This document shows, in pieces, positions 1-8,092 of a stretch of 33,764 nt of DNA. Both the position numbers and the translations under genes were made by a program. Each line of letters opens with the position of its first letter. Within the stretch, counting starts at the first letter, position 1. The notes below the pieces were generated by a model. The model was not told the origin of the DNA, did no database searches, and was given only the letters and a program-made list of their open reading frames with translations. Source of the stretch: Microcystis sp. T1-4 (GTDB taxonomy: Bacteria > Cyanobacteriota > Cyanobacteriia > Cyanobacteriales > Microcystaceae); NCBI RefSeq assembly GCF_000297435.1, contig NZ_CAIP01000004.1:1-33764 (forward strand). The letters run 5' to 3'.

Positions 1-2
1 GC

Positions 3-1979
3 TCCCGTCCGAATTTCTTCTTACTTCTGGAAATTGACCCGAATCAACCTTGGTCTGAATCAGTATTTCAAGAAATTTTTACTCTGAAACAAACTGAGTG
101 GACTAAAAAAAGCAAACATCCTAAATATCGGATGGAATATAACACCTACTTACAAATGCTTCCTGAAATTAAGGAAGTAATGGAAAATCCAAATTCAAGG
201 CAAATTGAAGCTGATTATTTTCAGCAAAATTTTCAACTCAATAACCCTCAAGTTGAAGCAGAGCCTGATGCTAATCAACTGAATCAAAATAAACCCGTTC
301 AAAAAAACGTCAAGGAGACCAAGAAAATGTCTAAAATTACCCCTATTTTTGGTATTGACTTAGGAACCACCTATTCCTGTATCGCTTATGTTGATGAGTA
401 TGGTCGTCCTAATGTAGTTGCTAATATGGAAGGAGACCGAACCACTCCCTCAGTCGTGCAATTTAATGGTGAGGAAAGAATTGTTGGTAAGGAAGCGAAA
501 AATAGCAGTATGCTTGAGCCAGATAATACTGTAGATATGGTTAAACGCTTCATGGGTAAAGAGGGGTTTTCTTTTGAACACGAAGGAGAATCTTATCGTC
601 CCGAAGAAATTTCTTCTTATATTCTCCGTAAATTAGTAAAAGATGCTGAACAACAAACCAGTTATCAAATCAAAGATGTGGTGATTACTTGCCCTGCTTA
701 TTTTGGTATTCGTGAACGAGAAGCGACTCAATTGGCAGGGGAAACAGCTGGTTTAAATGTGCGTAGTATTATTAATGAACCTACAGCGGCAGCTATCTGT
801 TATGGAGTCAATGAAGAAGCAGACCAGACGGTTTTAGTTTATGACTTAGGAGGGGGAACTTTTGACATTACTGTAATCAAGATTGAGGGTGGTAATATAA
901 CTGTTATTTGTACCGAAGGAGATCATGATTTAGGTGGAAAAAATTGGGATGAAACCATTGTGACTTATTTGGCTCAACAATGGCAAGAAGAAACAGTATC
1001 TAGTGAGGATCCTTTAGAGTCCCCTGAAACTTTACAAGAATTATATGTTCGGGCTGAAGACGCCAAAAAAACCCTAACTCAAAAAGGGGAAACTTCTATT
1101 CCTGTTATGCACAATATGCAGCGAAAAAAAATTGAACTGACTCGTGAAACGTTTGATGAATTAACGGAAAGTTTATTAGAAAGAACGATTGAGTTGACTA
1201 AAATCGCTATTGCTGAAGCGAAAAAGCGAGGAGTTGAAGACTTTGACCAAATCTTAATGGTAGGAGGTTCTACTAAAATGCCTCAAGTGGCTCGTCGTAT
1301 TCAAGAAGAATTGGGCAAAGAACCTAAGTTTTGCGAACCTGATGAATCCGTTGCTAAAGGAGCTGCTATTTTTGGTCATAAATTAATGCTGGATCAAGAA
1401 ATTCGTATTAATATATCTGACCAACTTGGACTCAAACCAGAAGACGTTAAACTTGAAGATGTACCAGAAGAAACTAAGCAGAAAGCTGAACAAGAAGTTG
1501 CCGAAAATAATGGTTTAACATTAGGCGCAGTTCAAAAAGCAACCGAAACCAAAATTATTGATGTAACAAGTTGTAGTTTTGGCATTAAAGCACGTGTAAA
1601 AAATGAAGAAAAATTGGTTAATTTGATTAAGAAAAATGATCCTGTTCCAGCAGATGTTACTCAACGCTTTGGTACAGGATCAGCGAATCAAACAAGTGTT
1701 GAACTGTTAATTGCCCAAAATTTTTCAACTGATCAATATTGTGAATTACACCTGAGTACAGAAATTGGGCAAGCAGAAATAAGCCTTCCTAGTGGTTTAC
1801 CTCAAGGTACTCCTATTGATGTCACTTTTAAATTAAATAAACAAGGAATGCTTGAGATGTATGCTAAAGAACTATCAACAGGTCGAGATGCTACTGTCAC
1901 TATTAAAACAGAAGGGGGTGTAACCCAAGAAGAAAAAGAAGCAATGAAAGCCCGCAACTCTAGTTTAGTCTATAGCTAA
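3..1979 (+). CDS. Hsp70 (DnaK-like) chaperone with in-frame N-terminal J-like segment, 5' partial
   Basis: The reading frame is already open at the window edge and has no stop before 1979, so the true start lies upstream. The first ~70 codons (LLLEIDPN... then EIKEVMENPNSRQ) have the layout of a J domain, but the HPD tripeptide is not there (KHPKY stands nearby). A polar linker follows, then a complete Hsp70 nucleotide-binding domain beginning at the ATG at 327: FGIDLGTTYS phosphate loop, NEPTAAAICYG, YDLGGGTFDIT, MVGGSTKMP. The beta substrate-binding part follows (about 130 residues) and the usual alpha-helical lid is missing or very short. A good Shine-Dalgarno lies before codon 327, so a shorter ~550-residue Hsp70 could also be made. 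The neighbouring gene is a second Hsp70. This is a cytoplasmic ATP-dependent chaperone, unlike the housekeeping DnaK in its tail. Family identity is certain; the J-like reading is inference. Confidence 0.9.
   Translation, partial: SRPNFFLLLEIDPNQPWSESVFQEIFTLKQTEWTKKSKHPKYRMEYNTYLQMLPEIKEVMENPNSRQIEADYFQQNFQLNNPQVEAEPDANQLNQNKPVQKNVKETKKMSKITPIFGIDLGTTYSCIAYVDEYGRPNVVANMEGDRTTPSVVQFNGEERIVGKEAKNSSMLEPDNTVDMVKRFMGKEGFSFEHEGESYRPEEISSYILRKLVKDAEQQTSYQIKDVVITCPAYFGIREREATQLAGETAGLNVRSIINEPTAAAICYGVNEEADQTVLVYDLGGGTFDITVIKIEGGNITVICTEGDHDLGGKNWDETIVTYLAQQWQEETVSSEDPLESPETLQELYVRAEDAKKTLTQKGETSIPVMHNMQRKKIELTRETFDELTESLLERTIELTKIAIAEAKKRGVEDFDQILMVGGSTKMPQVARRIQEELGKEPKFCEPDESVAKGAAIFGHKLMLDQEIRINISDQLGLKPEDVKLEDVPEETKQKAEQEVAENNGLTLGAVQKATETKIIDVTSCSFGIKARVKNEEKLVNLIKKNDPVPADVTQRFGTGSANQTSVELLIAQNFSTDQYCELHLSTEIGQAEISLPSGLPQGTPIDVTFKLNKQGMLEMYAKELSTGRDATVTIKTEGGVTQEEKEAMKARNSSLVYS
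312..317 (+). promoter_or_regulatory. Internal Shine-Dalgarno before a second Hsp70 start
   Basis: AAGGAG stands 9 bases before ATG 327, exactly where canonical Hsp70 sequence begins (MSKITPIFGIDLGTT). The frame is open on both sides of it, so this site could give a second, shorter product from the same message. Confidence 0.55.
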
Positions 1980-2002
1980 TTTTTTACCTTTTGTTAGGGA
2001 AT

Positions 2003-2036
2003 GGAGAATCATTTATTTTCCATTCTCCTCACTTTT
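2003..2036 (+). terminator. Weak hairpin between the two Hsp70 genes
   Basis: GGAGAAT at 2003-2009 pairs with ATTCTCC at 2022-2028 and is followed by TCACTTTTT. The stem is short (7 bp) and the loop is 12 bases, so this may be a weak terminator or attenuator lowering expression of the second Hsp70. A competing pairing, GAATGG with CCATTC, uses overlapping bases. Confidence 0.35.
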
Positions 2037-2074
2037 TATAAAGTATTCACCCTGACAACTAAAATAATAAAATC

Positions 2075-4243
2075 ATGAACAATTTTGTTGGTATTGACCT
2101 CGGAACTACCTTTTCAGTTGTCGCTTATATTAAAGATGGCAAACCGGAAGTCATTCCTAATAACCAAGGAAAAAGAATTACTCCCTCCGTTATTGATTTA
2201 GGTAGTAATCCGCCCCTTGTTGGCGATGATGCCAAAGAAAAACAAGCATTAGGAGATGAACAAGTTTATGCCTTTTTTAAGCGAGATATGGGCAATCCCC
2301 ACGCCCTTTATTTAGAGAATAATCAAGAATATACCCCCATTGATCTATCTTCAATGGTTCTCTCCTATCTTAAACACTGTGCCGAAGATTTTTTAGGTCA
2401 ATCTGTCACCGATGCTGTGATTACTGTTCCTGCTTATTTTAATAATATGCAGCGTGAAGCTACCATTGAAGCAGGGAAAAAAGCTGGCTTTAATATTCTT
2501 AGAATTATTAATGAACCTACCGCTGCTGCGATCGCTTATGGAGTTCGCCCTAATCAAAATAATTCAAAAATTTTGGTTTATGACCTTGGAGGTGGAACAT
2601 TTGACGTTTCTCTAGTAGAAGTTACAGGAGATGAACTTCGAGTCATTGCTACAGACGGAGATCATATTTTAGGCGGAAAAGATTGGGATGATCGCATTTT
2701 ACAATTTCTCGCTACCCAATTTGAAGAAGATTTTGGCGTGGAATTAATGGGAGAAGACTTTAATGAATTAATGATTTTAGCAGAAAAAACTAAAATTAGC
2801 TTGTCAACAAAACAAGCGGTTAAAGTATCGGTTAAAGGCGGAGGACATCAAGCTAGTTATGAAATTACCCGTCAACAATTTGAGCAATTAACAAAAGACT
2901 TAATCGAAAGAACACAAATGTTAGTAAATATTGTCCTTGATGAAGCTAATTTAACATGGAAAGATATTGAGGGAGCAGTCTTAGTGGGGGGTTCTACGAG
3001 AATGCCAATGGTGCGTGAATATGTAGAAGAAATGTCAGGTAAACTACCTCTAAGTGGAGTGAATCCCGATGAAGCCGTCGCATTAGGGGCAGCGATTCAA
3101 GCCGCAATAGATATAGAAGCAAAACAACAAAAAAATCCTCAATTATTTTTGTCAGGAAAAACTCAATCTACTGAAACTTTACTCTTAGGAGGAGTGAAAA
3201 AATCGAGTGATGTTATTAGTCATAGTTTAGGAATGATTGCTGTTAGTGAAAATGGAGATAAATATATTAACAGTATTATTATTTCCAAAAATCAACCGAT
3301 TCCCTCCCAACAAACCCGTCCCTATCAATTTCGAGTCAAAAAAGGAGAAGAAAATAAACTAGAAGTCTTTATGACACAAGGGGAAACCTTAGAACCTATG
3401 AGTTGTGTTTATCTTGGAAATTACGTCTTTACTGACATTCCGATGGTCAAGTCGCGATTAGCAATTATTGACATCACTTATTCCTATAATTTGAGTGGTG
3501 TTGTTGAAGTTTCTGCGGTTGAAAGGAGTACCCAAAAACCCTTGACTTTAACCATTGAACCAGTCCCCTTAGATGTTCCAGATGATCGATTTACTAAATC
3601 TCCTCAAGAAACAGTTGTGCGAGAACATTTGAATATTTACATGGCGTTTGACCTTTCTGGTAGTATGAATGGTAGGCCTCTAAATGAAGCAATTGAAGCG
3701 GCAAAAAGTTTTGTTACTCAATGTGATTTAACTACAACATCTATTGGAATTATTGAATTTTCTGATAAAACTTTAACAACTGTTAATAGTTCTCAAAATA
3801 TCAGAAAAATTAATCATGGTATTCAAAATTTATCCATAGGACGCACAGGTTATGGCAATTCTGCTCATCCTTTTGATGAAATATGTCGGATTTTACGAAA
3901 GGCTAAAGATTTAAAATATGGTATTATTTTGACCGACGGAGTTTGGGCAAATCAGCAACAAGCTATTAAAGCAGCTAAACTTTGTCATAAAATGGAGATA
4001 GAAATTATTGCCATTGGATTTGGTGGTGCTGATCAAGAATTTTTAAGACAAATTTCTTCACGAGATGATCTAAGTTTCTTTACGGATTTAAACCAATTGA
4101 CTGAAACCTTTAGTACCATTGCTCAAGAATTAACAGAAAGTGGTGGACAAATTCGTTTAGAAACAACAACTAAACCGCAAGAAACCGAGCCGATCAATCC
4201 TGAACCAAATCAAAAATCAAATAATTGGCTGAAATTCTGGTAA
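2075..4243 (+). CDS. Hsp70-VWA fusion protein
   Basis: 722 residues. The N-terminal ~350 residues are a full Hsp70 ATPase domain (FVGIDLGTTFSVVAY, NEPTAAAIAYG, YDLGGGTFDVS, LVGGSTRMP). About 150 residues of beta-rich substrate-binding domain follow. The helical lid is replaced by a von Willebrand A domain at about 525-695, with a good metal-ion-dependent adhesion site: DLSGSMNG (DxSxS) and the later ILTDG aspartate. VWA domains bind protein partners through a metal ion, so this looks like an Hsp70 with a built-in adaptor. It lies 95 bases after another Hsp70 and before a VirD4/TraG-like ATPase and a JAB protein. No clear ribosome site precedes the ATG. Domain calls are firm; its substrate is unknown. 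Confidence 0.92.
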   Translation: MNNFVGIDLGTTFSVVAYIKDGKPEVIPNNQGKRITPSVIDLGSNPPLVGDDAKEKQALGDEQVYAFFKRDMGNPHALYLENNQEYTPIDLSSMVLSYLKHCAEDFLGQSVTDAVITVPAYFNNMQREATIEAGKKAGFNILRIINEPTAAAIAYGVRPNQNNSKILVYDLGGGTFDVSLVEVTGDELRVIATDGDHILGGKDWDDRILQFLATQFEEDFGVELMGEDFNELMILAEKTKISLSTKQAVKVSVKGGGHQASYEITRQQFEQLTKDLIERTQMLVNIVLDEANLTWKDIEGAVLVGGSTRMPMVREYVEEMSGKLPLSGVNPDEAVALGAAIQAAIDIEAKQQKNPQLFLSGKTQSTETLLLGGVKKSSDVISHSLGMIAVSENGDKYINSIIISKNQPIPSQQTRPYQFRVKKGEENKLEVFMTQGETLEPMSCVYLGNYVFTDIPMVKSRLAIIDITYSYNLSGVVEVSAVERSTQKPLTLTIEPVPLDVPDDRFTKSPQETVVREHLNIYMAFDLSGSMNGRPLNEAIEAAKSFVTQCDLTTTSIGIIEFSDKTLTTVNSSQNIRKINHGIQNLSIGRTGYGNSAHPFDEICRILRKAKDLKYGIILTDGVWANQQQAIKAAKLCHKMEIEIIAIGFGGADQEFLRQISSRDDLSFFTDLNQLTETFSTIAQELTESGGQIRLETTTKPQETEPINPEPNQKSNNWLKFW

Positions 4244-4323
4244 ATAAAATTAAATATTGTCAGCGATTTTAGCGAATTTTAGTAGATTCAAACCTTATTG
4301 TCAATTCAATTAAAGAGGAAACT

Positions 4324-4593
4324 ATGGTTTTCAAACGAGATGCAGACTATTATGAAAAACAAGCTCAAAAATATGAAAAGCAAGCTAATGAATCCTTCAA
4401 AAAAGCTGAAGCTTATGATAAGAAAGCTCAACAACATGGTCAAATGACACCAGAATCCGTTAAATATACTTCTAAGTATCGAAAAGCCATGGAGGAAGGA
4501 ACTGATAAAGAAAATAAAGCTAATCAAGCAAGAAGAAAAGCTGAAGAAATTCGTGGAAAAGAAAATGAGCGTTCTTCTGGACGTGGTAAATAA
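4324..4593 (+). CDS. Small highly charged, probably coiled-coil protein
   Basis: 89 residues, almost all Lys, Glu, Gln, Ala and Arg in a helical pattern with repeated short motifs (YEKQAQKYEKQANESFKKAE). It has no membrane segment or signal peptide. Ribosome site AAAGAGGA lies 6 bases before the ATG. It sits between the Hsp70-VWA gene (80-base gap) and the coupling ATPase (73-base gap), so it is probably co-transcribed. It could be an adaptor or a translocated cargo. I do not recognise a family, and low-complexity composition makes similarity searches hard. Confidence 0.75.
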   Translation: MVFKRDADYYEKQAQKYEKQANESFKKAEAYDKKAQQHGQMTPESVKYTSKYRKAMEEGTDKENKANQARRKAEEIRGKENERSSGRGK

Positions 4594-4666
4594 TCTAATC
4601 GGGAGTTTTATTACTTATACGATCATTATTTTCTTGGTAAACCTTTGAATTTTCTTAACCACCATC

Positions 4667-6286
4667 ATGAGCCTTATTAGTTTATTTCTTAATCTCACTG
4701 TTCAACTAATCACAATTACTCTAAAAATTACTTTCCAAATTTTAGCAGCAATTATTCAGTTACCTTTTATGTTATTTAATGGATTATTCTCAGGATATTC
4801 AGGATTTTCTGCCCCCAATCTACAAGGCTTCAAAAAAAGAGGTAAATCATTAGGATTTGGAGCGCAACCCGAAGATCAAGGCAATGCTCACTGGGCAACA
4901 GATAAGGAAATTAAAGATGCTCATTTATATAGTCCAGTGGGATTAATTTTGGGTAAATCTTTATCCAATAATCAAGAATTTATTCGCTGGAATCCTGAAG
5001 GACATTTAATTACAATTGCTGGAACTGGTTCGGGTAAAGGGATCAGTACCGTTGTGCCGAATCTTCTTACCTATCCTGGGCCGATTGTGGTTACAGATCC
5101 CAAAGGAGAAAACTATGAAATTACTGCCAGAGCGCGAAAAGATATAGGACATAAAGTTTATTGTCTTGACCCTTTTAATGTATGTCCTAATGCCTCTAAA
5201 GCCCAATTTAACCCCTTAGATTTAATCGATACCTCTAACCCTAATTTTGCCGATGAAGCCAAAATCTTAGCTGATTTATTAGTTTTACGAACGGGAGAAG
5301 AAAAAGACCCTCACTGGGATGACAAAGCCAGAGCTATTTTATCTGGAATTATTATGTTTGTTGCTTTCTTTTCTCCTAAAGGAAAACGTAATCTAGGAGA
5401 AGTCAGAAATATTGTTATGGCTTCTTCAGATAAGTGGGAAACGATTATAGAAACAATGGAATCAGCCACTGAAGCAGATGGATTAATTGCACGAACAGCA
5501 GTGATGATCGAAAGAATGGCGGATGAAGAACGCATGAGTGTTTTCTCTGCTATGGAAAAACATACTGAGTTTCTTGATTCTCGTCCTGTTGTCACTTCCT
5601 TAGCCAAAAGCAGTTTTAATATTTGGGATTTAAAAAATGGAAAAATTTCAATTTACTTTGTTCTACCTGCGGCTGAAATAGCCATGTATTCACGTTTATT
5701 AAGGGTTTGGATTGGCTCTTGTATTAGAGCAATGGTTAAAAAGCCCGGTAAACCCACTTATCCCACCTTATTTATGCTTGATGAAGCCGCCAATTTAGGT
5801 AAAATGGACTTAATTTCTCAAGGGGTTACTTACCTTAGAGGTTATGGCGTTACCTTATGGATTATTCTGCAAAACTTATCTCAACTTGAAGAACTTTATA
5901 ACAAAGGTTGGGAAACTTTTCTGGGCAATACAGTTATTCAGCAATATTTTGGCATACAAGATATTAAAACCTCAGAATATGTCTCTAAAAAAGCTGGAAA
6001 AACCACGATTAGAGTATTAAGTACCAATGAAGGAAGAAACACAGGTGCTTCTAATAATCCTATTGGTTTTTCTATATCTAATTCCAGAGGGCGTTCTTCA
6101 GCATTAACTGTTTCTGAAACCCCACGTCCTTTAATTATGCCCGATGAAGTTACTCGTTTAAGTCCCGATGAAGCGATTATCTTTATGCGTGGAAAGCCCC
6201 CAATTCCTGTTCAGAAAGTTCCTTATTTTCTAGATCCCTTTTTTGCTGGAATGTATGACGATAATCCTTATCATCAATCTATGTAA
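4667..6286 (+). CDS. VirD4/TraG-like type IV coupling ATPase
   Basis: 539 residues. The N terminus is a hydrophobic segment (about residues 2-45) expected to sit in the inner membrane. Next comes a TraG/TraD/VirD4-type motor domain: Walker A GTGSGKGI at about 119-126, then the family signature VVTDPKGENYEIT shortly after, and Walker B TLFMLDEAANLG at about 368-379. In conjugation and type IV secretion such proteins form hexameric pumps that deliver DNA or protein to a channel. Here no relaxase, VirB4 or channel gene is nearby; the partners are Hsp70s, small unknowns and a JAB protein. It could work as a stand-alone membrane pump or couple to a channel elsewhere. Family call is firm; role here is inferred. 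Confidence 0.9.
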   Translation: MSLISLFLNLTVQLITITLKITFQILAAIIQLPFMLFNGLFSGYSGFSAPNLQGFKKRGKSLGFGAQPEDQGNAHWATDKEIKDAHLYSPVGLILGKSLSNNQEFIRWNPEGHLITIAGTGSGKGISTVVPNLLTYPGPIVVTDPKGENYEITARARKDIGHKVYCLDPFNVCPNASKAQFNPLDLIDTSNPNFADEAKILADLLVLRTGEEKDPHWDDKARAILSGIIMFVAFFSPKGKRNLGEVRNIVMASSDKWETIIETMESATEADGLIARTAVMIERMADEERMSVFSAMEKHTEFLDSRPVVTSLAKSSFNIWDLKNGKISIYFVLPAAEIAMYSRLLRVWIGSCIRAMVKKPGKPTYPTLFMLDEAANLGKMDLISQGVTYLRGYGVTLWIILQNLSQLEELYNKGWETFLGNTVIQQYFGIQDIKTSEYVSKKAGKTTIRVLSTNEGRNTGASNNPIGFSISNSRGRSSALTVSETPRPLIMPDEVTRLSPDEAIIFMRGKPPIPVQKVPYFLDPFFAGMYDDNPYHQSM

Positions 6287-6330
6287 GTTTTTTTTCCATT
6301 AACACAACCCAAAACCATTAGGAGAATATT

Positions 6331-6810
6331 ATGTTTAACTCAAAAGGCTTTTTAAATAACCAATCGTCCCACAATCACAACTTATTTCCTGTTAATGTTT
6401 TTATTTCAAAAAATCTATCTGATAATGAAATTATTGATGCTTGTATTCAGCTATTCTCTCTATCTAAAAAAGATATTTGTGTTACCCAAGATATAACAAT
6501 AGAGATGCCAGACTATATACAACTTCTTTGCGAAAAAGAATCAATACAAGGAGATTTTAAAATTTTACTCTCACTTTATCCTCAAAATGATTTAATCGAA
6601 CAATCTATCGGAAAAATTGGGGATGAAATAGCAATCGCTAAAAAGTTTGCTGATTATTTTCATTGTCAATGTATGGTAGCTGATAACTCTCCTTTTGAAG
6701 ACTATGAAGAAGACCTATATTTCTTGGTTAAAGATACTTCAAATAACGTTCAAAAAATTTATATTAATTTAGACCAAATCGATGACAATATCTATACTAT
6801 TCAAAATTAA
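6331..6810 (+). CDS. Acidic hypothetical protein, possibly chaperone or immunity-like
   Basis: 159 residues, acidic, with no signal peptide or membrane segment. Ribosome site TTAGGAGA lies just before the ATG. The C-terminal half (AIAKKFADYFHCQCMVAD, then FEDYEEDLYFLV) has the alternating helix-strand, acidic look of small immunity or secretion-chaperone proteins, but I cannot assign a family. It lies 44 bases after the coupling ATPase and 24 bases before the basic 198-residue protein, so the two are almost surely co-translated. An acidic-basic adjacent pair is typical of chaperone-cargo or immunity-toxin pairs; this is inference from position and charge only. Confidence 0.78.
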   Translation: MFNSKGFLNNQSSHNHNLFPVNVFISKNLSDNEIIDACIQLFSLSKKDICVTQDITIEMPDYIQLLCEKESIQGDFKILLSLYPQNDLIEQSIGKIGDEIAIAKKFADYFHCQCMVADNSPFEDYEEDLYFLVKDTSNNVQKIYINLDQIDDNIYTIQN

Positions 6811-6834
6811 TATAATACTAATTGGAGGATAACT

Positions 6835-7431
6835 ATGAGTTCTGAAAAAGACAAAGAATTTTTAGTAGGACGCGGCAGAAAAGCCAAGTTAAGTAATTTA
6901 AAAGATGAACCTAAATCAAAACATTATGACACCGCGTCTTATCGGGATCTAAAAAATGCAGGCGAAACGAATACTGTTGGCAATAAAGAGATGATTAAGG
7001 ACGACATTAGAAGAATTAAAAATGGGGAAGCAACAAGAAGCACAACCAAAGTTAAAGGACAGGAAACAAGCCGATTTACTTTAGATAATGGTCGCACTTA
7101 TCGAGCAGGAGCAAAAGATACAAATGGAGAGGTAACACTGTTTCCAGAAAAAGGACCCAGACTAACTCAACTGAATAAAAAAGAATCTCGTGCGCTTGGA
7201 GTCCTTAATGATCATGGAATTGAGGGAAATAAAGCAAAAGATACCATGAGAAATCTAAAGGTTAGTCATGAGGAGTCTAATAAAGCGATAAAAGTATGGC
7301 AAAAGGCTAAAGGGAAAAATGTAAGTTCTCAAGAGATAGATACTTGGAAACGTCAATATGCAAGCGAATATAAGAAGAAAAATTCACCAACTTTGACCCA
7401 GAGTAAAAGTCTTTCTCAAAGAAAAAGATGA
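6835..7431 (+). CDS. Basic hypothetical protein, possible cargo or effector
   Basis: 198 residues, strongly basic, with a disordered N terminus and a Lys/Ser-rich tail (SLSQRKR). Strong ribosome site TTGGAGGA precedes the ATG. The centre has a compact segment (RFTLDNGRTY, then TLFPEKGPRLTQL) that reminds me of small domains found in polymorphic toxins and their relatives, but I cannot name a family. No catalytic motif is recognisable. Its place just after the coupling ATPase and the acidic 159-residue protein makes it a candidate substrate for that ATPase. A DNA- or RNA-binding accessory protein is an equally good alternative. Confidence 0.75.
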   Translation: MSSEKDKEFLVGRGRKAKLSNLKDEPKSKHYDTASYRDLKNAGETNTVGNKEMIKDDIRRIKNGEATRSTTKVKGQETSRFTLDNGRTYRAGAKDTNGEVTLFPEKGPRLTQLNKKESRALGVLNDHGIEGNKAKDTMRNLKVSHEESNKAIKVWQKAKGKNVSSQEIDTWKRQYASEYKKKNSPTLTQSKSLSQRKR

Positions 7432-7499
7432 TAGTTTTATCAGGAATTTAAAGTTATTTTATTTAAGAGCCAAACTATTCTTATCTTCAAATCAAAATT

Positions 7500-8054
7500 A
7501 TGAAAATGTTAAACTACCTAAAACTCCAAACTATTTTTTCAGAGAGAGCCTTTTTAGCAATTATCGCCGAAACCTATGAAAGCTCTAAAACAGAAACAGG
7601 TGGAATTTTCTTGGGAATAAAAACAGTTAATATATGGTATATTCTCGAAACATTAGATCCAGGCATACATCCTATTTTTCAACCAGGTTATTTTGAATAT
7701 GATACTGAGTATATTAATCATTTATCTAAGAAAATAGGAAGATATTATCAGGAACCTATAGAACTTCTTGGACTTTGGCATAGACATCCTAGTAGTTTTG
7801 ATTGTTTTTCACAAACTGATGATATAACGAATAAAAAATATGCTTCTCAAAATTCTGATGAAGCTATTTCTGCCCTAGTTAATCTTGACCCTGATTTCCG
7901 ATTAACGATGTACCATGTTTTAATTGAACCCGATTCTTTATCACGCCCTCAATATACTAAAATTCCTATAGAAGTAGGCGACCACCTCATCCCAGAAAAA
8001 TTTTTAACCCTCAAATCCTTCCCAGATTCCTTAGAAAATATTAATCAACATTGA
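7500..8054 (+). CDS. JAB/JAMM-domain metallopeptidase
   Basis: 184 residues. It contains an intact JAMM zinc site: Glu32 in the TETGGIFLG segment, then His94-x-His96-Pro-x6-Ser104-x2-Asp107 (GLWHRHPSSFDCFSQTDD). This is the prokaryotic Mov34/MPN/PAD-1 type that cuts isopeptide or peptide bonds next to ubiquitin-like or sulfur-carrier proteins. No E1, E2 or obvious ubiquitin-fold gene is visible nearby, so the substrate may be one of the small operon proteins or a chaperone client. The gene follows the 198-residue protein after 68 bases on the same strand. Active-site integrity is seen directly; substrate is unknown. Confidence 0.88.
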   Translation: MKMLNYLKLQTIFSERAFLAIIAETYESSKTETGGIFLGIKTVNIWYILETLDPGIHPIFQPGYFEYDTEYINHLSKKIGRYYQEPIELLGLWHRHPSSFDCFSQTDDITNKKYASQNSDEAISALVNLDPDFRLTMYHVLIEPDSLSRPQYTKIPIEVGDHLIPEKFLTLKSFPDSLENINQH

Positions 8055-8069
8055 AAATAGAGCTATAAT
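8041..8069 (+). promoter_or_regulatory. Candidate sigma70 promoter for the NB-ARC-WD40 gene
   Basis: A perfect TATAAT at 8064-8069 lies 24 bases before the ATG at 8093, with a poor TTAATC -35 box 17 bases upstream. It overlaps the end of the JAB gene, so the WD40 gene may be transcribed on its own and not only as part of the upstream block. Confidence 0.4.
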
Positions 8070-8092
8070 GAGAAAAATTATCTTCATAGATT

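Noticed and set aside
4306..4527. Hydrophobic frame opposite the charged 89-residue gene
   Set aside because: It is the antisense of a Lys/Glu-rich gene, which always reads as Phe/Leu/Ser.
4667..6286. Conjugative element core
   Set aside because: Only the coupling ATPase is present; no relaxase, VirB4, pilus gene or origin of transfer was found in the window.
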